A stretch of DNA of 64,000 nucleotides. Source: Clostridium guangxiense (GTDB taxonomy: Bacteria; Bacillota; Clostridia; Clostridiales; Clostridiaceae). The stretch covers positions 1 through 64,000 of the forward strand of contig NZ_JAJNKE010000013.1 of assembly GCF_021043395.1 (NCBI RefSeq), given 5' to 3'. The notes under the pieces were generated by a model that saw nothing but the letters and a program-made list of their open reading frames with translations, searched no databases and was not told the origin of the DNA. Positions 52,849-60,856 of this stretch are shown piece after piece (the stretch's first letter is position 1; each line of letters begins with the position of its first letter). Made by a program: the position numbers and the translations under genes.

Positions 52849-52964
52849 TATATTTTAGTAAAATTACTTCCTAGTAGTAGGAAGAAAAATTGGAAGCATT
52901 TTACATAGAACCGTATATAATTAAAGTATAACAAGAAATTAAAACTAGAAAATAGGAGGTTACT

Positions 52965-53288
52965 ATGGAAGAGTTGGAGTTATTTTGCTTTAAACTTATT
53001 TCTGCTGCAGGAACAGCAAGATCTTGTAATATTGAAGCAATAAAAGAAGCTAAAAAGGGAAATTTTAAAAAAGCGGAAGAATTAATGAAGGAAGGCAAAA
53101 AAAATTATTTAAGTGCTCACGAGGTGCATAATGAACTTCTTAAGCTTAAAAGTGATAAAGAGGAGAATAGCAGTTTAACTTTAGTTATGCATGCTGAAGA
53201 TCAACTAATGAGTGCAGAAATGTTAGCTATATTATCTGAGGAATTTATTAGCACTTATAAGAAATTGTTTCATTTAGAGAATAAGTAA
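52965..53288 (+). CDS. PTS EIIA component, lactose/chitobiose type
   Basis: This 107-residue helical protein has the family motif with active His in LVMHAEDQLMSAEM (about 81-94) and the N-terminal ISAAGTARSCNIEAIKEAKKG. It forms trimers and donates phosphate to the EIIB that follows. It lies 52 bases before the EIIB gene, under AGGAGG. Confidence 0.92.
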   Translation: MEELELFCFKLISAAGTARSCNIEAIKEAKKGNFKKAEELMKEGKKNYLSAHEVHNELLKLKSDKEENSSLTLVMHAEDQLMSAEMLAILSEEFISTYKKLFHLENK

Positions 53289-53340
53289 ATTAAAATTTTA
53301 TTATTTAATAAAATTTAAAATAAGAAGGGAGATATTAATT

Positions 53341-53661
53341 ATGAAGAAAATTTACTTATTTTGTAGTGCAGGAATGTCTACAAGTTTGCTTGCAAGTAAT
53401 ATGCAAAAGTTAGCCGAAGATCATAATTTAAATGTTGAAGTCAAAGCTTTTTCTATCGCACGTATCGATGAGGTATATGATAAAGAACATCCTAATTGTA
53501 TTTTGCTGGGACCTCAAGTTGGATTTGCCTATGAGGATATTAAAGAAAAATATAAAAAATTAAATATTCCAGTAGGGCTTATTGATTCTAATGATTATGG
53601 AACATTAAATGGTGGAAATGTGTTAAGATTAGCATCAAACTTGTTGAAAAAAGGTGCCTAA
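53341..53661 (+). CDS. PTS EIIB component, lactose/chitobiose type
   Basis: This 106-residue protein has the phosphorylated Cys in YLFCSAGMSTSLLASNMQ at the start and LLGPQVGFAYEDIKEKY in the middle, both hallmarks of chitobiose/cellobiose EIIB. It links the EIIA encoded upstream and the EIIC downstream. Confidence 0.93.
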   Translation: MKKIYLFCSAGMSTSLLASNMQKLAEDHNLNVEVKAFSIARIDEVYDKEHPNCILLGPQVGFAYEDIKEKYKKLNIPVGLIDSNDYGTLNGGNVLRLASNLLKKGA

Positions 53662-53691
53662 GTAATTAATTAAAATAGGAGGATAATTGTT

Positions 53692-55050
53692 ATGAAAAGA
53701 AGCTTTATGAACAAATTAGAATCAAAGTTAATGCCAGTTGCTCAAGCAATAAGTAGAAACAAATATCTTATATCTATTCGTGATGGATTTCTAATTAGTA
53801 TGCCACTTTTAGTAGTCGGATCAATGTTCTTGCTTATTTCAAATTTTCCAATTCAGCCATGGATTGATCTATTAAAAAATTCAACATTTAATGGATTATC
53901 AATTTCATCTTATTTTTCTAATGTAACGAATGCAACTTTTTCAATTATGGCAATATTTATTGTAATTGGTATCGGATATAATTATGCTAAACAGGAAAAA
54001 ACAAGCGCGATATTTGGAGCAGTTGTTGCTATTTTAAGCTGGTTTATGCTTATGCCGTTCAGTACTTCGTATATGCCTAAAGGTGCAAAGGAGGCAGTTC
54101 AAGTCGCTAGTATACCTTTCGACTGGGTTGGATCAAAAGGTATATTTATAGGAATTATATGTGCATTTGTTTCTGTTAAAATCTATAAATGGGTAGAAGG
54201 TAAAGGTTGGACAATAAAAATGCCCAAAGGTGTTCCAACCACAGTTGGACAATCATTTGCATCATTATTTCCAATAGGTTTGGTGATTATTATATTCCTT
54301 ATTGTCAGAATTCTTTTTTCATTAACACCATGGGGAAATGCCTTTGATTTTATTTATAAAATTTTACAGTTACCTATGCAAAAAGTTGGAGATTCACTAG
54401 GAGCTATGATGGGAGTATATTTCTTTGCACATGTTTTATGGCTTTTTGGTATTCATGGAACGAATATCACAGATTCAGTTTTTAGACCAATACTTTATGC
54501 ATTATCTGCAGAAAATTTAAAAGCTCTTCAGGCCGGACAACCTTTACCTCATATTATAAATCAGCAGTTTCAGGATTTATTCGCAACTTATGGAGGCGCC
54601 GGATCAGCACTTTCTATGATAATAGCTATGTTTGCATTCTGTAAATCTAAGCGAATTAAGGAATTGGGCAAATTATCAATAATACCTAGTATATTTGGTA
54701 TAAATGAACCTGTTATTTTTGGATTGCCAGTTGTATTGAATCCTATTATAGCTATTCCATTTATTCTTGTACCAATGGTTAATATCGTCGTTTGCTATAT
54801 AACAATGTATATTAAATTAGTTCCCATTTGCAATGGTGTTATTATGCCATGGACGACGCCACCAGTTATTTCAGGGTTTTTATCATCTGGATGGCAGGGA
54901 GCAATATTACAGTTATTCCTAATTGCTCTTGGAGTGTTTATATACTATCCATTCATAAAAACGATAGATAGGCAATATTTGAAAGATGAAACTGAAGCTG
55001 AAAGTAAGCCAGATGACAATAATGTTTCTTTAGATGATTTAACATTTTAA
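53692..55050 (+). CDS. PTS EIIC component, lactose/chitobiose type
   Basis: This 452-residue permease has about ten membrane segments. Family marks are KYLISIRDGFLISMPLLVVG near the start, LWLFGIHGTNITDSVF, and FGINEPVIFGLPVVLNPII. Such permeases import beta-linked disaccharides as 6-phosphates. The next gene encodes a MupG-type 6-phospho-muramidase, so the substrate may be MurNAc-GlcNAc or another amino-sugar disaccharide rather than cellobiose. Substrate is inference. Confidence 0.92.
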   Translation: MKRSFMNKLESKLMPVAQAISRNKYLISIRDGFLISMPLLVVGSMFLLISNFPIQPWIDLLKNSTFNGLSISSYFSNVTNATFSIMAIFIVIGIGYNYAKQEKTSAIFGAVVAILSWFMLMPFSTSYMPKGAKEAVQVASIPFDWVGSKGIFIGIICAFVSVKIYKWVEGKGWTIKMPKGVPTTVGQSFASLFPIGLVIIIFLIVRILFSLTPWGNAFDFIYKILQLPMQKVGDSLGAMMGVYFFAHVLWLFGIHGTNITDSVFRPILYALSAENLKALQAGQPLPHIINQQFQDLFATYGGAGSALSMIIAMFAFCKSKRIKELGKLSIIPSIFGINEPVIFGLPVVLNPIIAIPFILVPMVNIVVCYITMYIKLVPICNGVIMPWTTPPVISGFLSSGWQGAILQLFLIALGVFIYYPFIKTIDRQYLKDETEAESKPDDNNVSLDDLTF

Positions 55051-55133
55051 AAAAATATTTAAAGTTAATAGGAAAATTTCTATTTTTAATATTTGCGAAG
55101 AAGGAATAGGAAATGGAAGGTAGGTAAATTATA

Positions 55134-56228
55134 ATGCATAGAATGGGTATATCTGTTTATCCTGAACATTCAACGGAGGAAAAAGATTATGATTATATGA
55201 AGCTCGCGGCAAAGTATGGATTTACTCGAATATTTACATGTCTACTATCAGTAAATGAATCAAAAGAAATTATTATAAAAAAATTCACAAAATTCGTGAA
55301 AAAATCACATGAACTTGGTTTTATTGTAGGTGTAGATACAAATTCCGATGTTTTTTTACATTTAGGAGCTACTCCATATGATTTAAAACCATTTCATGAT
55401 ATGGAAGTGGATATTGTTCGTCTTGATGAGCGTTTTAGCGATAGAGAAGATATAGCAATTACCCATAATTCTTATGGTATTGCAATTGAATTTAATGGAA
55501 GCTCAAATACAGCACTTGATTTAATGCTTGAGAAAGGTGCTGATAGGCATAATATGGTGGTATGCCATAATTTTTACCCACAAAAATATACTGGACTTGG
55601 GTGGAATAAGTTTATGGAATTTACTAATAAATATACAGCTTTAGGTCTATCTGTTGCAGCATTTGTTTCTTCTAATAATAAAAATACATTTGGTCCGTGG
55701 CCGGTATATGAAGGACTTCCTACGTGTGAAATGCATAGAGGGTTGCCTATAGATTTACAAGTGAGACACCTTCTTGCAACTACTAAAATTGATGATATTT
55801 TGATTGGAAATGCTTATGCTACAGAAGAAGAGCTAAAAACAATATCTAAAATAGATACAGCAAAAATTACATTTAAAATTGAAGTATCAGAAGATGCTAC
55901 AGATGAAGAGAAAAACATAATATATAGTTATCCTCATTTTGGAAGAGGTGATGCATCTGATTATATAGTTAGAAGCAGTTTACCAAGGAAAGATTATAAA
56001 AATAAAACGATTCCATACCGCAAATATGATAAAGAGTTTTTTCACAAAGGTGATGTAGCAATAGTTAATGATAATTTATCTCATTATCGCGGTGAATTAG
56101 AAATTGTTGAAAAAGATATGCCTAATGACGGAGAAAGAAATTTTGTGGGCAGAATACCAGAAAAGGAATTAATTTTGTTAGATCTATTAAAACCAGAATA
56201 TCTTTTTGGTTTTATTAAACAAGAATAA
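55134..56228 (+). CDS. mupG: 6-phospho-N-acetylmuramidase, MupG (DUF871) family
   Basis: This 364-residue protein has a TIM-barrel N-terminal domain (MGISVYPEHSTEEKDYDYMK, then FTRIFTCLLSV and HNFYPQKYTGLG) and a cyclophilin-like C-terminal domain starting about residue 245. DUF871 members were shown in Staphylococcus to split MurNAc-6P-GlcNAc into MurNAc-6-P and GlcNAc. The products fit MurQ and NagE/NagA of the neighbouring block. It follows EIIC by 83 bases in the same operon. Confidence 0.85.
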   Translation: MHRMGISVYPEHSTEEKDYDYMKLAAKYGFTRIFTCLLSVNESKEIIIKKFTKFVKKSHELGFIVGVDTNSDVFLHLGATPYDLKPFHDMEVDIVRLDERFSDREDIAITHNSYGIAIEFNGSSNTALDLMLEKGADRHNMVVCHNFYPQKYTGLGWNKFMEFTNKYTALGLSVAAFVSSNNKNTFGPWPVYEGLPTCEMHRGLPIDLQVRHLLATTKIDDILIGNAYATEEELKTISKIDTAKITFKIEVSEDATDEEKNIIYSYPHFGRGDASDYIVRSSLPRKDYKNKTIPYRKYDKEFFHKGDVAIVNDNLSHYRGELEIVEKDMPNDGERNFVGRIPEKELILLDLLKPEYLFGFIKQE

Positions 56229-56436
56229 AGTTAATTCATGATTATGAATTAACTACTTCAATTATAAAAATTCATTTGTATAATAATGCGTAGATGATGG
56301 CATTATTGTACAAATGAATTTTAAGTTTTTATATGGTTTATTTTTACAAGAGTATAATGTATAATATTTGAAAATGAGTTGTATAAATATTTTTTGTTAT
56401 CAAACCAATTTGACCCAAATTAGGAGGTGATATTAT
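56229..56436. other. Spacer with two hairpins, one a repeat of 62139-62212
   Basis: GTTAATTCATGATTATGAATTAAC (a small stem) is followed by the hairpin at 56271-56325. The latter and the sequence after it are about 80 % alike to the spacer before the urocanate hydratase gene. The HPr-like gene starts further on after GGAGGTG. Confidence 0.55.
56271..56341. repeat. Conserved hairpin element T, copy 1
   Basis: AAATTCATTTGTA, an AATAATGC stem and GCATTATTGTACAAATGAATTT surround a loop with TAGATGATGG, followed by AAGTTTTT. Copy 2 at 62139-62212 shares order, stem positions and the loop TAGAAGATGG, with paired changes in the stem. It could be a terminator or a processing signal. Confidence 0.6.
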
Positions 56437-56706
56437 ATGATAAAAATTAAATATAAGGTTAAAAATCCTCAGGGAATTCATGCTAGGCCAGTAGGACTTT
56501 TAGTTCATAAGTTTAAAAAATTTAAATGTAATGTAGTCATTGAAAAGGGTGCAAAAGCGGTTAAAGGAAAAGAAATTTTTCCTTTTATGAGTCTTAGCAT
56601 TAAACAAAATGATAAAATTTTTATATCTTTTGAAGGAGAAAATGAAATGGCAGAGTCAGAAGAAGCAGAGAAATTCTTAAAGCATTTTAATATATTTAAA
56701 GTATAA
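56437..56706 (+). CDS. HPr-like phosphocarrier with Glu at position 46
   Basis: This 89-residue protein aligns with HPr without gaps from residue 10 on: His15 is kept in NPQGIHARPVGLL, so it can carry PTS phosphate. Where Bacillus HPr has Ser46 (LKSIMGVMSL), this protein has Glu46 (GKEIFPFMSL). HPr kinase could not act here, and the charge resembles a phosphorylated Ser. It sits at the end of the chitobiose-type PTS/MupG operon and may be a dedicated phosphate donor. Confidence 0.85.
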   Translation: MIKIKYKVKNPQGIHARPVGLLVHKFKKFKCNVVIEKGAKAVKGKEIFPFMSLSIKQNDKIFISFEGENEMAESEEAEKFLKHFNIFKV

Positions 56707-56830
56707 TGGAGCTTGAGATGAAATATGATAAAAAAGAGTAGCGTTTGAACTTATTGTTATTTAATTAGATTATATGTATAATTTCTAATAAGGAATAAAT
56801 AATATTTGTAGAAAATACAGAGGAGATAGA

Positions 56831-57238
56831 ATGGATAACGAGGTTGTTCTTATAGAAGTGTTTGGATTAAACAGAGAAAGAGAGTGCGTACATGAAAACG
56901 GTGATTCCTGCAGCGGCTGTAGTGGGTGTGGAAGTTCATCCTCGTGCTCTGGACATTCTGACTGTGAAGGAAATAAAAATATGTTTTTAATGTATAAAGA
57001 GCTTATAGAATATATTAAAAATACGGACTTAGCTAACAAAGTTGAAATAGAATTTATAGATACAGATAAAATTGATATAGATAAATACGATTATTTGCAG
57101 GAGGCTTTTAAAAAGAAATTTATGCTGCCTATAGTTGCAATAAATGAGACTGTAAAATTTTATGGTGGAGTACCTAGTAGGCTTATTTATAGAGAAGTAA
57201 AAAAAGAGTTAAATAACAGTGAGGTTGTTGAATATTAA
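56831..57238 (+). CDS. Cys-rich thioredoxin-fold-like protein (copy 2)
   Basis: This 135-residue protein is nearly identical to the product at 47689. All Cys are kept, including the CSGCSGCGSSSSC cluster; changes are conservative except for the last residues. AGGAGA precedes ATG 56831. The DNA similarity starts close to the start codon, so the upstream regions differ. Both copies are intact while other genes of the second block have decayed, which suggests selection. Confidence 0.72.
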   Translation: MDNEVVLIEVFGLNRERECVHENGDSCSGCSGCGSSSSCSGHSDCEGNKNMFLMYKELIEYIKNTDLANKVEIEFIDTDKIDIDKYDYLQEAFKKKFMLPIVAINETVKFYGGVPSRLIYREVKKELNNSEVVEY

Positions 57239-57255
57239 TGTGATTTTTGTGAAGA

Positions 57256-57312
57256 AATCAGAAGAGAACTAAGCTGCTTATTTGACTTTACATATAGAAC
57301 GTATAAAAAATA
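57256..57312 (+). pseudogene. Remnant of a second glcT-like gene (last ~18 codons)
   Basis: GCTTATTTGACTTTACATAT and the following AGAACGTATAAAAA correspond to the end of the GlcT-like gene (AYLTIHIERIK, 44800-44835). No upstream part remains; the Cys-rich protein gene is joined to it. The IIA gene then follows on the opposite strand, as in the first block. Confidence 0.75.
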
Positions 57313-57348
57313 GTGCGAAGTAATTATGATTTATCCTATAAGATTTAT

Positions 57349-57810
57349 TTAAATTATTTCTTTTCCAGCTGTAACCTCTTGACCGATATTGCATTTTATA
57401 TTACTAACTATATCGGAATTAGCAATTAAAACTGGTGTGATAAGTGAATACCCCTTACTCTTAATAAATTGCCTATCGATTTTTATTATTGGTTCTCCTC
57501 TTTTTACTTTCTTTCCCTGTTCTCTAAGAGCCTTGAAACCCTCTCCTTGAAGTTCAACTGTGTCAATTCCTATGTGAACTAGAAGTTCTATTCCATTATT
57601 TAAAGTCAATGCAAAGGCATGGCAAGTTTTAAATATCAAAGTTAATTCTCCGTCAGCTGGTGCTACTATTATATCTCCTGTTCCATTTATTGCGGCTCCA
57701 TCTCCTACTAATTTTTGTGCGAAAACTTGGTCGGGTACTTCTGATAAATTTATTACCTTTCCAGACACAGGTGCCGCTATTTCATAGTCTTTTTTAAAGA
57801 ATCCTAACAA
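57349..57810 (-). CDS. PTS EIIA component, glucose/GlcNAc type (copy 2)
   Basis: This about 153-residue protein is a close paralogue of the product at 44914, with APVSGKVINLSEVPDQVFAQ and the active His in LLVHIGIDTVELQG. TTG 57810 matches the start of copy 1, though the ribosome site is weaker (TTGGAGAAAC); an ATG at 57825 would add five residues. Its leader has no RAT or terminator, unlike copy 1, so it would escape antitermination control. It looks functional. Confidence 0.85.
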   Translation of the reverse strand: MLGFFKKDYEIAAPVSGKVINLSEVPDQVFAQKLVGDGAAINGTGDIIVAPADGELTLIFKTCHAFALTLNNGIELLVHIGIDTVELQGEGFKALREQGKKVKRGEPIIKIDRQFIKSKGYSLITPVLIANSDIVSNIKCNIGQEVTAGKEII

Positions 57811-57998
57811 ATTACGTTTCTCCAATCTAAAATAATATAGATATAATTGTTTACCATTTTATTCGTTTGTCAATTATTAATTGATATACAATTAATGATA
57901 TTTTAGTATAAACGTTCATTACATGATAAATTATCAATATATATTGACAATTATTAAACAAAATTATATATTTAAATAAAGACATTCGTAAAAACAGT

Positions 57999-58025
57999 TT
58001 GGTGAATGATGATATTATTCATCAA
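57999..58025. promoter_or_regulatory. Inverted repeat upstream of the RpiR-family gene
   Basis: TTGGTGAAT and ATTCATCAA are inverted copies nine bases apart, 23 bases before ATG 58049. It could be an operator for the regulator encoded next, or a leader hairpin. Confidence 0.45.
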
Positions 58026-58048
58026 ATTAAAAGGAAGGATGTTAACTA

Positions 58049-58915
58049 ATGGAGTTCAAATCAAATATCAAGGAATTTGATGAATTTAAAAAGAAGATGT
58101 CAGCAATATCTCAGGGTTCATATGCATATGAGAAATTAGCACATTACATAGAAAAAAATTATAAACACATTATTTTTATGACAGCATCAGAGGTTGCAAA
58201 TGAGGCGGATGTTAGTCAGGGAAGTGTATCTAGATTTTGCAGTGCCCTTGGATATAGAGGTTATAATGATTTCTTGCATAATTTGCAGCAGTTTATGAGA
58301 GAAGAAATAACAGCACCGCAGAGACTTGAGTACACATCGCATAATAAGGATTTATCAAATATATTAAATATGGAACACAGCAATATAGACGAGCTCCACA
58401 ACATTTTAAGTGAACCTTCCTATCAAAAGCTTGTTGATAAAATAATAGCTTCTAAAGAAATAGTATTATTATCATCTAGAATGTCTGCAACGCTTCTTCC
58501 ATATACAGGGTATCTTCTTAATAAAATCAGAAACAACGTCGTAGAAGTTACATCTGAAAGTCATCTGTGGAATACCTTAGAGCTTAGAGATCCAGAAACA
58601 ACGTTTATATTTACAATAATATTTCCAAGGTATCCAAATGATTTAATTAATAAGCTAAGGGCGTTAAAAAAAGAAGGTTTTTGTATTGCTGCACTTACAG
58701 ATAGTATAATATCGCCAGTTGCTGATATAGCAGATAATGTAATAACAGTACCAGTAACAACTTCATCAATTTTCGATATATATAGTACCCCAATGTTATT
58801 TATTAATTTACTTCTGAGAGATGCAGCTAATTGTATGGAAGGTTTAGATAAGAGACTTGATAAACTTGAAAAGATAGAAAAAGAAAGCAACACTTACTAT
58901 AGAGGAAATACCTGA
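58049..58915 (+). CDS. RpiR/MurR-family transcriptional regulator
   Basis: This 288-residue protein has an N-terminal helix-turn-helix (ASEVANEADVSQGSVSRFCS, about 44-63) and a C-terminal SIS domain (about 110-260) that binds sugar phosphates. Similar regulators control murQ operons in other bacteria, and amino-sugar genes lie upstream, yet hut-type genes follow on the same strand after 340 bases. Its target is therefore open. Confidence 0.85.
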   Translation: MEFKSNIKEFDEFKKKMSAISQGSYAYEKLAHYIEKNYKHIIFMTASEVANEADVSQGSVSRFCSALGYRGYNDFLHNLQQFMREEITAPQRLEYTSHNKDLSNILNMEHSNIDELHNILSEPSYQKLVDKIIASKEIVLLSSRMSATLLPYTGYLLNKIRNNVVEVTSESHLWNTLELRDPETTFIFTIIFPRYPNDLINKLRALKKEGFCIAALTDSIISPVADIADNVITVPVTTSSIFDIYSTPMLFINLLLRDAANCMEGLDKRLDKLEKIEKESNTYYRGNT

Positions 58916-58964
58916 AAGAGTAAGATTGCAAATAGAATAGGAATACAAGTAATTTATAAAGGTT

Positions 58965-59168
58965 GAGAGTACAGAGTACAATTGACAGAGTACAGTGAAG
59001 GATGATTTTCCTCCGCTATCGCTGCGAAAAATCTAAAACTTAATGCTTGCGCATGATGTAAAACATAGAGTTCAGCGCAGCTGATACTATTAAGTTCGAA
59101 GATTTACCTGAGAGGAACGAAAGGTAAATCTACCTTCACTGTACTCTGTGCTCTGTACTTTGTACTCT
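58965..59168. repeat. Palindrome P2 with heptanucleotide tails
   Basis: Left tail AGAGTAC AGAGTAC, right tail TGTACTC TGTGCTC TGTACTT TGTACTC, inner arms GTGAAGG / CCTTCAC, and a core that is highly similar to P1, including CTGATACTATTAAGTT and GAACGAAAGGTAAATC. It fills most of the gap between the RpiR gene and the amidohydrolase gene. Confidence 0.82.
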
Positions 59169-59255
59169 TATTTAAGGTTGATTGTCACAAAAATATTTTA
59201 TCTAATTTAAAAATTAAAGGTATTCTCAACATATCAGCGCAAAGGGGTTAATAAA

Positions 59256-60584
59256 ATGAAAAAGTTATATAAGCCATTTATTGTGTATTATGAAGGTAAA
59301 TTTCAAAAAGGTAAGGGTATATTAGAAGAAAACGGAGCAATAGTAGAAGTGGATTCTTTTGAAGTACTTTCAAAAAAATATGCAGATGCAGAACTTATAG
59401 ATTGGTCTCAAGACATAATGGTTCCGGGTACAACAAATATACATAATCATTCCTTTCAAAGCTTGCTCAGAGGAATTGCAGCAGATAAGCCATTTTTAGA
59501 GTGGAGAGATAAATCACTTTATGCTTTTTCACCTAAGTTATCTGCAGAAGATATATACACTGGAGCAGTATTCGCTTTTGGAGAAATGCTTAAGTATGGA
59601 GTTACAACAGTAAGTGATTTCTTTTATGTACATAATGATGGTCTTGAAAGTGATGAAGCGGTCATTAAAGCAGCTAAAGATGTAGGTATTCGTTTAGTTC
59701 TTGCTAGAACAATGTACGATTGGGAGGGAGCACCAAAGGGATATGTTGAAACTATAGATGAAGCTGTGAAGAATGTAAGAAGTTTAGCTGTAAAGTATCA
59801 GGGAAATGACATGGTTAAAATAGTACCAGCACCTCACAGCTTACATGCAGCATCAATAGATATGGTTAAAGCTGGTCATAAATTAGCAAAAGAGCTTGGT
59901 ACCAATTATCACATACACGTAGCAGAAGAACCTTTCGAAGTTGAGCAGGTGCAAAAGGAATTTGGGTTAAGACCTGTTGAACTTTTAAATAAAATAGGTG
60001 TACTTGATGACAGTATGGTAGCTATTCACTGTGTATGGCTTAATGACAATGAAATAAAATTAATGGGAGAAAACAAAGCTAAACTTGCTTATTGTCCTTC
60101 AAGTAACATGTTTTTAGCAGATGGAGTAACCAATATTCCAGCAATGATGAAAGCTGGCGTTGAAATAGGCTTTGGATCAGATGGAGCCTGCAGCAATAAT
60201 AGAATAAGCATATTTGAAGAAATGAGAATGTGTGCACTTCTTCAAAAAGTAACAAAGCTTGATTCACTATGCGTTAATTATAAAGACGTTTTTGCAATGG
60301 GAACAGAAATTGGAGGAAGAATACTTCAGCTTCCTGTTGGAAAAATTGAAAAAGGCTATAAGGCAGATTTTGTTGGAATAAATAAAAATGATATGTCTAT
60401 GCAACCTATATTTGCTTCAGGTGAGCAAATTATGCCTAATATAGTTTATTCAATGCAGCCATGTGCAATTGATCATGTTGTAGTTGATGGAAAAGAGAGA
60501 GTTAGAAATGGGCAGATTTCAAGTGTACCAGAAAACAAAATTGTAGGAGATGTTCAAGTACTTATGAAGAAACTACAAGAATAG
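59256..60584 (+). CDS. Amidohydrolase-family deaminase, possibly formimidoylglutamate deiminase
   Basis: This 442-residue metal-dependent amidohydrolase has the ligands NIHNHSFQSLLRG, NYHIHVAEEPFEVE, AIHCVWLND and GFGSDGACSNN. It resembles the family that includes guanine, chlorohydrolase-type (SsnA) and HutF enzymes; the NHSFQ...RGIA and FFYVHNDG stretches recall HutF. A urocanate hydratase gene two genes downstream favours a step of histidine degradation, removal of ammonia from N-formimino-glutamate. Another aminohydrolase role cannot be excluded. Confidence 0.7.
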   Translation: MKKLYKPFIVYYEGKFQKGKGILEENGAIVEVDSFEVLSKKYADAELIDWSQDIMVPGTTNIHNHSFQSLLRGIAADKPFLEWRDKSLYAFSPKLSAEDIYTGAVFAFGEMLKYGVTTVSDFFYVHNDGLESDEAVIKAAKDVGIRLVLARTMYDWEGAPKGYVETIDEAVKNVRSLAVKYQGNDMVKIVPAPHSLHAASIDMVKAGHKLAKELGTNYHIHVAEEPFEVEQVQKEFGLRPVELLNKIGVLDDSMVAIHCVWLNDNEIKLMGENKAKLAYCPSSNMFLADGVTNIPAMMKAGVEIGFGSDGACSNNRISIFEEMRMCALLQKVTKLDSLCVNYKDVFAMGTEIGGRILQLPVGKIEKGYKADFVGINKNDMSMQPIFASGEQIMPNIVYSMQPCAIDHVVVDGKERVRNGQISSVPENKIVGDVQVLMKKLQE

Positions 60585-60643
60585 AATTACATGAAATTTT
60601 TAAAAGAAAATTAATGATGTTTTTCAAGTAAATTAGAAAGGTT

Positions 60644-60852
60644 AAGAGCAGAGAGTAGAGAGTAAAGAGTAGAGTGAATGATGATTTTTCTGCGTTTTAC
60701 TACGAAAAATCTTCAATTATAAAAGCAATAAAGCTTAGCATAGCTAAGCAAAGCGGTTTAAAAAAACCGGTAATAGTATTAAGTTTAAAAATTTTCTGCC
60801 AAAGCAGAAAATTAACCTTCACTCTACTCCCTACTCTTTACTCTCTACTCTG
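60644..60852. repeat. Palindrome P3 with heptanucleotide tails
   Basis: Left tail AGAGCAG AGAGTAG AGAGTAA AGAGTAG, right tail CTACTCC CTACTCT TTACTCT CTACTCT, then GTGAATGATGATTTTTC / AATTAACCTTCAC and a diverged core with AAGCTTAGC / GCTAAGC. The right tail ends four bases before the start codon of the M20 hydrolase gene. Confidence 0.8.
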
Positions 60853-60856
60853 AATA

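Noticed and set aside
56271-56341. Known riboswitch upstream of the HPr-like gene
   Set aside because: The hairpin and loop match no riboswitch core that I can recall; it follows a stop codon and has a second copy, so I report it as a repeat element only.
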